Origin: an uncultured Anaerolineae bacterium
Lineage (GTDB): Bacteria > Chloroflexota > Anaerolineae > Anaerolineales > Villigracilaceae
Assembly: GCA_937120535.1 (NCBI GenBank)
Contig: CAKZJX010000087.1
Coordinates: 1-38,658, forward strand
Length of the DNA: 38,658 nucleotides
Reading direction: 5' to 3'
Position numbers and translations under genes: made by a program
Notes under the pieces: generated by a model
Database searches by the model: none
Told to the model about the DNA's origin: nothing
Seen by the model: only the letters and a program-made list of their open reading frames with translations
Part shown: positions 34,472 to 38,658 of the stretch, piece after piece
How positions within the stretch are numbered: the first letter of the stretch is position 1
Layout: each line of letters starts with the position of its first letter

Positions 34472-35476
34472 ATGATGCTGATAAACACCCTGCTTTCTGC
34501 TATTGAACATGAGCTAAAAAAACAGGTGGCGCGCCTAGACGAACCGCACACCCGCTTCTTCCACGACATGCTCACCTACCACATGGGATGGACGGGGGAA
34601 GGGGCCGGCCCAGAATCCACTGGCAAGCGCATTCGACCCTTGTTGGTATTGCTCTCTGCCGCCTCTTGCGGCGCCGATTGGCAACCGGCCTTGCCTGCTG
34701 CAGCAGCGGTGGAGCTCATCCATAACTTCTCCCTGGCCCACGACGATATTCAAGACAACAGCGATAAGCGGCGCGGCCGGCCGACCGTATGGAAACGATG
34801 GGGAATTGCCCAGGGCATCAACGTAGGCGACGGACTGTTTGTGCTCGCCCATCTAGCCTTGCTCGATCTGAACAATGCCTATCCTGCAGCGACAGTCCTG
34901 AACGCCGTCCATATCCTCCATCAGAGCTGCTTGGACCTGACTCGCGGTCAGTTCCTCGACATTCTGTATCAAGACCGCCTAGACTTAGCTGTAGACGATT
35001 ATTGGCCAATGGTTAGCGGCAAGACGGCAGCCCTGATTGCGGCATGTTGCCACATGGGAGCCCTCTTAGGGCATGCCGACCCAGAGCGCCAGGAACATTA
35101 CCGGGCATTTGGGCAGTTCCTGGGGTTGGCGTTCCAGATCCAGGACGACCTCTTGGGCATCTGGGGCGATGAGGCCCTGACGGGGAAATCGACCGTTAGC
35201 GACCTGGTGGAGGGCAAGAAGTCCTTGCCGGTGCTGTTCGGGTTGGAGAAGAACGGATCGTTTGCCCGGCGATGGCGTCAGGGAGCGATCCGGGCCGAGG
35301 AAGTTCGGGAGATGGCTGCGCTGCTCGAGGCCGAATCCGCCCGCAAGTCGGCGCAGGAAGCGGCACAGGAGATGACCGCTCGGGCGTTGGATCACTTGCG
35401 GAGGGCCGAGCCCCAAGGGGAGGCGGGGGAAGCGTTGCGTTCGTTGGCCAATCAATTGCTCGGCCGCGGCGCTTGA
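34472..35476 (+). CDS. Polyprenyl diphosphate synthase
   Basis: A 334-residue trans-isoprenyl diphosphate synthase, which condenses isopentenyl diphosphate onto an allylic primer. The first Asp-rich motif is DDIQD (Asp91, Asp92, Asp95), with RRGRPT after it. The second is QIQDDLLGIWGD, with GKSTVSDLVEGKKSLP downstream. GKRIRPLLVLLS near residue 51 binds diphosphate. Chain length cannot be told safely from the sequence; products could serve carotenoids, quinones or other lipids. Two ATGs in a row (34472 and 34475) follow a GGAG site. Its stop codon overlaps the -35 box of the tRNA-Gly promoter. Confidence 0.92.
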   Translation: MMLINTLLSAIEHELKKQVARLDEPHTRFFHDMLTYHMGWTGEGAGPESTGKRIRPLLVLLSAASCGADWQPALPAAAAVELIHNFSLAHDDIQDNSDKRRGRPTVWKRWGIAQGINVGDGLFVLAHLALLDLNNAYPAATVLNAVHILHQSCLDLTRGQFLDILYQDRLDLAVDDYWPMVSGKTAALIAACCHMGALLGHADPERQEHYRAFGQFLGLAFQIQDDLLGIWGDEALTGKSTVSDLVEGKKSLPVLFGLEKNGSFARRWRQGAIRAEEVREMAALLEAESARKSAQEAAQEMTARALDHLRRAEPQGEAGEALRSLANQLLGRGA

Positions 35477-35501
35477 CAGGCCTCATCATGCTGGCTATAA
35501 T
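35473..35501 (+). promoter_or_regulatory. Consensus sigma-70-type promoter of tRNA-Gly
   Basis: TTGACA (35473-35478) and TATAAT (35496-35501) are both perfect consensus hexamers with the optimal 17-nt spacer. The tRNA begins 16 nt after the -10 box. The -35 box overlaps the TGA stop of the polyprenyl synthase gene. Confidence 0.9.
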
Positions 35502-35516
35502 CTCAACGTGCAGCGG

Positions 35517-35588
35517 GCGGGTGTAGTTCAGTGGTAGAACGCTTGCTTCCCAAGCAAGATATCGTGGGTTCGAATCCCATCACCCGCT
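35517..35588 (+). tRNA. tRNA-Gly (anticodon CCC)
   Basis: A 72-nt cloverleaf. The acceptor stem GCGGGTG pairs with CACCCGC. The D arm is GTTC/GAAC and the anticodon stem is CTTGC/GCAAG around the loop TTCCCAA, giving anticodon CCC for the codon GGG. The T arm GTGGG/CCCAT has one G-U and the loop TTCGAAT. The discriminator base is T, as usual for bacterial tRNA-Gly. CCA is not encoded. Confidence 0.95.
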
Positions 35589-35597
35589 CTCAAAAAG

Positions 35598-35625
35598 ACA
35601 AGCCGCCTGTTTCCAGGCGGCTTGT
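35598..35625 (-). terminator. Terminator between tRNA-Gly and the converging dehydrogenase gene
   Basis: ACAAGCCGCCTG and CAGGCGGCTTGT form a perfect 12-bp stem with a TTTC loop. On the minus strand the stem is followed by CTTTTTG, so it best serves the dehydrogenase gene that ends at 35631. It may also stop the tRNA transcript, though the + strand lacks a T-run. Confidence 0.8.
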
Positions 35626-35630
35626 GCGTC

Positions 35631-36842
35631 CTAGGCGTCGTTCACGAGGATCACCTTGATGGCTCTCTCGCGACCTTTGGCTGTGGCCACCCGAATGGCT
35701 TCTTTGTAATCTCGCAGGGGAAAACGATGGGTGATCAATCCATTAATTTCGAGTTTATCCTGACGGAACAAATCGAACACCCATTCGTAGGTATGTTTGT
35801 GGACGCCGTTCCAGTTGTTCATTCCGTGGCCGTAGGTACCCACCAGGTTGACGTGGTGATACCAAATCGGTGTGAGGTCCACCTTGGGCATGGGAGCCAT
35901 GTGAGCGCCGATCATGACCACCGTTCCGCCGGCCCGTACCCAGCGCAGAGCGTTGTTGGTGGTGCGCGGATCGGCGACACAGTCGTAGATCAAATCGAAG
36001 CCGCCGACCACCACCCCACGGTTGAGTGGCGCTGAGAAGAACTTGCCGCCGGTGATGCGGGCCACGGCCGCATAGTCGGCGCGGGAGAGCAGATGGCGGG
36101 CGCCCAGCTTCTCCGCCATCTGTTGCTGATGAGGATAGCGCGCTAAGACGGTGATCTCCGCTTGGGGCTCGAGGGCGTGCACCACCATCACCGTCAGCAA
36201 ACCGATGATGCCGGCCCCGATCACCATCACCCGATCGCCCGGCCGAGGGGGAAAACGCATCACCCCGTACACAGCGATCGAGATAGGTTCCACCAGCATG
36301 GCTTGATCGGTGTTCAATTCGGGCGCAGCCGGATAGACCGCCGTTTCATGGGTAACATACGAGTCGCCGAATCCCCCGCCGGCCCCGCGCGGACCGGGTT
36401 CAGATTTGTTGACACAGAAGTGATAATCGCCCTCGGCGCAGTAGCGACATTTGGGCTCGATCTCCAGCGTCTCGCAGTTGGCGCCGGCAAAATGCGTATC
36501 CATGAGAACACGATCGCCGACGCGGAAGCGCGTCACTCCCGGGCCGGCCTCAGTGACCACCGAAACCGTCTCATGGCCGAGCCAGAAGCGGGCCAAACCA
36601 GGCAGAGCGGCCGGCGCAATGGCCGGGTCGGCATGGACAAAAAGCAGCGAGAGATCCGAAGCGCAGATGCCACATTGCAGGTTGTGAACGCGTAACCAGC
36701 GCGGCCCGGGCAGAGGCGGATCGGCCAATTCGGCGGCGCGAGCAGCGGAGAGCGGAGTCCACACAAATCCTGGCCAGAGCGGCGCCAGGGCCTTGGTTAG
36801 CAAAGCGCGGGGAATATGTTTGTCCACGTAAATGGCGCGCAT
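35631..36842 (-). CDS. Zinc-dependent alcohol dehydrogenase-like protein
   Basis: A 403-residue MDR-superfamily dehydrogenase. Catalytic-zinc residues are present (Cys in LQCGICASDLS and the GHET motif), as are structural-zinc cysteines in CRYC and further Cys at about 121 and 138 (GANCETLEIEPKC). The Rossmann loop is VMVIGAGIIGLLTVM. It is longer than most family members because of an extended N-terminal stretch (about 1-50) and insertions near residues 140-160. It resembles threonine/sorbitol dehydrogenase-type enzymes; the substrate cannot be read from the sequence. AGGAG lies 5 nt before the ATG, and the gene follows the unknown 489-residue protein with only 9 nt between them, so the pair is co-transcribed. 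Confidence 0.88.
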   Translation of the reverse strand: MRAIYVDKHIPRALLTKALAPLWPGFVWTPLSAARAAELADPPLPGPRWLRVHNLQCGICASDLSLLFVHADPAIAPAALPGLARFWLGHETVSVVTEAGPGVTRFRVGDRVLMDTHFAGANCETLEIEPKCRYCAEGDYHFCVNKSEPGPRGAGGGFGDSYVTHETAVYPAAPELNTDQAMLVEPISIAVYGVMRFPPRPGDRVMVIGAGIIGLLTVMVVHALEPQAEITVLARYPHQQQMAEKLGARHLLSRADYAAVARITGGKFFSAPLNRGVVVGGFDLIYDCVADPRTTNNALRWVRAGGTVVMIGAHMAPMPKVDLTPIWYHHVNLVGTYGHGMNNWNGVHKHTYEWVFDLFRQDKLEINGLITHRFPLRDYKEAIRVATAKGRERAIKVILVNDA

Positions 36843-36851
36843 GATCGCTCC

Positions 36852-38321
36852 TTAGCGAGAAATCGCCATGAGATCGCGTAGGTGCAAGCGCCCATCCGAC
36901 CCAGGAACAAACATCAGCATCCCTTGGGGAACCCGGGATTGAATTTCCAGATAGCCTAAGTCCATGTATTCCCAAATCACCTGGAAGGGCTCTTTCTCCG
37001 GCTGCCACTTCTCCACGATCACCACTCCATGGCCAGGCAAGATGGTGAAGGCAACCTGGCGTGGATCTTCGGGATGACGCAGACATTCTGCCCGAGAGAA
37101 AGCCTGATAGATACCTCGCGCCTGGGCTTCGGTGGAACAGGAGACGGGATACTGATAGTACGGCATATCTAAAGGAGCGTATTCCACAAAATCGGGATGA
37201 TAAGCCGCCACGCCACGATGACCGTGCAATTTGGAGCGGACAACTGGCACTTGGAAGCTCTGACCGTTGAGCGAGATCGAAACCCGCGGCAGGGGTTCAT
37301 CCATCCAGATCATCTCTACCGCTTCTGAGGACGGTGGGTCATTACGACGATCTTCCACATGCTGCACCAAGGCCCCACGCCCATCGGGCCGCATGCCGAC
37401 GATCACGGCTAGATCGTCCAGAGTGATGCTATCTTTATCCACCGGTCGAGCGCTGCCGGTGATGGTAGAGATCAGGCCGGGTAGATAGGGCTCCCAGGTG
37501 GCAAAGCAACCTTCGCTATATTGATCAGCAATCACATCGCCCACAGAAGGCACGGCCACCAGGTTGGCGATCTTGACCGTCGGTGTGAAGAATTGCCGTT
37601 TGCCTAGCTCGCGCGCGGCTTGGATCATCTGGCGCGGAGCAGCCAAGGCACGCCATTGTTCAGCCGGGATAAGGTCTCCCACCACTTGATGGTCGGTGAC
37701 GCTATCGGTGCTAACAGCGCTAGTCACGCGCAGGGCAATTTCGCGATAGAAGCTCTGTTCATCGTGATCGAGGAGGAGGCGCGGATAAGCGCCAACCAGA
37801 TCGAACAGATAAGCTTCTCGGATTGTCTGATCGCCGACAAAGAGCAAGATGCGAATGCTTTTTGCTTGAGCCTGCAACAAACGCTCTAAAGCAAGAAGAG
37901 GGCCACCGCGCCGGCCCTGCTCAGCCAGGGTTTCAAACGCGTTCGGCGCCAAGTCTTCAAAGGCAAAGTCGGATGGGTCAACCGGCGACTTCTCTAAAGC
38001 GCGCTCGAAGTGCTCTAGCAACTGATTAAAAGCCCGCTCTGAGGCATGGATTAGGGTAAGAATGGCGGGAGTGCGTTCCAGACCAAAGCGACGTCGAGCA
38101 GTGAAGAGCAAGGCCTGGCGCCACTTGAGCGGCTGAGCAAACGGTGCTGTGGTCAGCAGGAGATCAGTATCAGGGGCAGGAGGATCGTGAACCTGGTGAC
38201 CAAAGTAACGAAACGCATCCAACACCTTGCCGACTGCGTCTTCTAACAACGCCGACATTGGCCCGGGAGCAAAAGCAAGTGTCAGAGGTTTTACCCAGGG
38301 GGGAACGAGAGGGACAGACAT
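36852..38321 (-). CDS. Conserved-looking protein of unknown function, paired with a zinc dehydrogenase
   Basis: A 489-residue soluble protein that I do not recognise. It has no signal peptide or membrane helix. The first ~220 residues look alpha/beta (for example TDLLLTTAPF and SIRILLFVGDQTIREAYLF). The second half is rich in possible metal or substrate ligands: DQYSEGCFATWEP, HVEDRRNDPPSSE, SKLHGHRGVAAYHPDF, PVSCSTEAQARG and FTILPGHGVVIVEKW. The single-enzyme look and pairing with an MDR dehydrogenase suggest a catabolic step on a polyol or sugar, possibly an isomerase, but this is a guess. AGGAGGAG lies before the ATG at 38321. Upstream (38322-38469) I see no gene or clear promoter before the repeat. 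Confidence 0.8.
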   Translation of the reverse strand: MSVPLVPPWVKPLTLAFAPGPMSALLEDAVGKVLDAFRYFGHQVHDPPAPDTDLLLTTAPFAQPLKWRQALLFTARRRFGLERTPAILTLIHASERAFNQLLEHFERALEKSPVDPSDFAFEDLAPNAFETLAEQGRRGGPLLALERLLQAQAKSIRILLFVGDQTIREAYLFDLVGAYPRLLLDHDEQSFYREIALRVTSAVSTDSVTDHQVVGDLIPAEQWRALAAPRQMIQAARELGKRQFFTPTVKIANLVAVPSVGDVIADQYSEGCFATWEPYLPGLISTITGSARPVDKDSITLDDLAVIVGMRPDGRGALVQHVEDRRNDPPSSEAVEMIWMDEPLPRVSISLNGQSFQVPVVRSKLHGHRGVAAYHPDFVEYAPLDMPYYQYPVSCSTEAQARGIYQAFSRAECLRHPEDPRQVAFTILPGHGVVIVEKWQPEKEPFQVIWEYMDLGYLEIQSRVPQGMLMFVPGSDGRLHLRDLMAISR

Positions 38322-38469
38322 GTGAAGACTCTCCTCCTGATGAAGTCAAGTTGAGATCGTGTGGCAACCCATTAAAGCAATGACCAGCTCTCAATGGCTT
38401 GGGAAACAGACAAACAGGCCTTTATTTTACCTGGAAATCCACTGACATGCCCAAGGCAGAGCAGCTCGG

Positions 38470-38658
38470 GGAGTGGATAAAAAGGGAATTTTTTCACACA
38501 GAGACACAAAGACGCGGGGAGGCTCTGTGATCTACGTGTTGCGTTCCCATGCGAGTCGCGTGGCACGGCGGGGTGGGGGCAGGATCCCAAGCACAGGCCG
38601 GCCCCGAAGGGAAGAACGCCGAGCGAGGCCATGATCTCGCTCGCCTGACGCGACGCTC
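38470..38658. repeat. Dispersed repeat, copy 2 (runs off the window)
   Basis: An ungapped 189-bp match to 5293-5481, about 90% identical by eye and in the same orientation. It starts ggagtggataaaaaggga and is cut by the right edge of the window at gcgacgctc. It lies upstream of the unknown 489-residue gene, as copy 1 lies upstream of the lipoprotein triplet; in both cases the genes it precedes are on the minus strand. Confidence 0.85.

Overview
The window looks like a chromosomal piece of a GC-rich bacterium, most likely a Chloroflexota (Anaerolineae-like). This is inferred from the kinds of proteins present: lipoproteins with LysM and M23 domains, an SCP2 domain fused to a pyruvate-dehydrogenase-type E1, and large GT-C glycosyltransferase operons. 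No rRNA or ribosomal gene is present to confirm the assignment. There is no prophage, CRISPR array or intact insertion sequence. One transposase remnant and one dispersed repeat present in two copies are the only mobile-like features.

Layout. (1) 90-551: an OsmC-like peroxiredoxin on the + strand, convergent with three tandem paralogous lipoproteins on the - strand (548-5243). Each paralogue combines LysM, a lysozyme-like helical domain and an M23 zinc peptidase domain. (2) 5293-5481: first copy of a dispersed repeat; the second copy (38470-38658) runs off the right edge. (3) 5743-12833, - strand: a CBS-pair protein and an NAD-linked, cysteine-type formate dehydrogenase with NuoE-, NuoF- and NuoG/FdhA-like subunits. 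Upstream of these are the sulfurtransferase FdhD and a small YHS metal-binding protein. (4) 12843-15350, - strand: a transposase tail fused by deletion to the first 28 codons of a dead phosphoglycerate-mutase-like gene, then a strong terminator, enolase, a small membrane protein and a possibly frameshifted small gene. (5) 15570-30119, + strand: one long tightly packed array. It holds acyl-CoA dehydrogenase, a GT-C membrane glycosyltransferase, a DPM1-like GT2, a SAM methyltransferase, a zinc-type dehydrogenase, a second GT-C enzyme and a small membrane protein, then a three-gene biotin-dependent acyl-CoA carboxylase and a PhoD-like phosphatase. (6) 30109-30933: glutamate racemase on the - strand. 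(7) 31069-35588, + strand: an unusual SCP2-E1alpha-E1beta fusion, an SDR, a polyprenyl diphosphate synthase and tRNA-Gly(CCC), the last with a perfect consensus promoter. (8) 35631-38321, - strand: a zinc alcohol dehydrogenase-like protein paired with a 489-residue protein I cannot identify.

How the parts fit. Much of the window concerns the cell envelope: wall hydrolases, lipid-linked sugar transfer, a polyprenyl carrier synthase and D-glutamate supply. The rest is CoA-ester and C1 metabolism: acyl-CoA dehydrogenase, acyl-CoA carboxylase, formate oxidation to NADH and a 2-oxoacid dehydrogenase E1. The best candidates for undescribed biology are the SCP2-E1 fusion, the lipoprotein triplet whose putative catalytic Glu reads Q/E/R, the unknown 489-aa protein with its dehydrogenase partner, and a perfect 8-bp inverted repeat upstream of the formate dehydrogenase genes.
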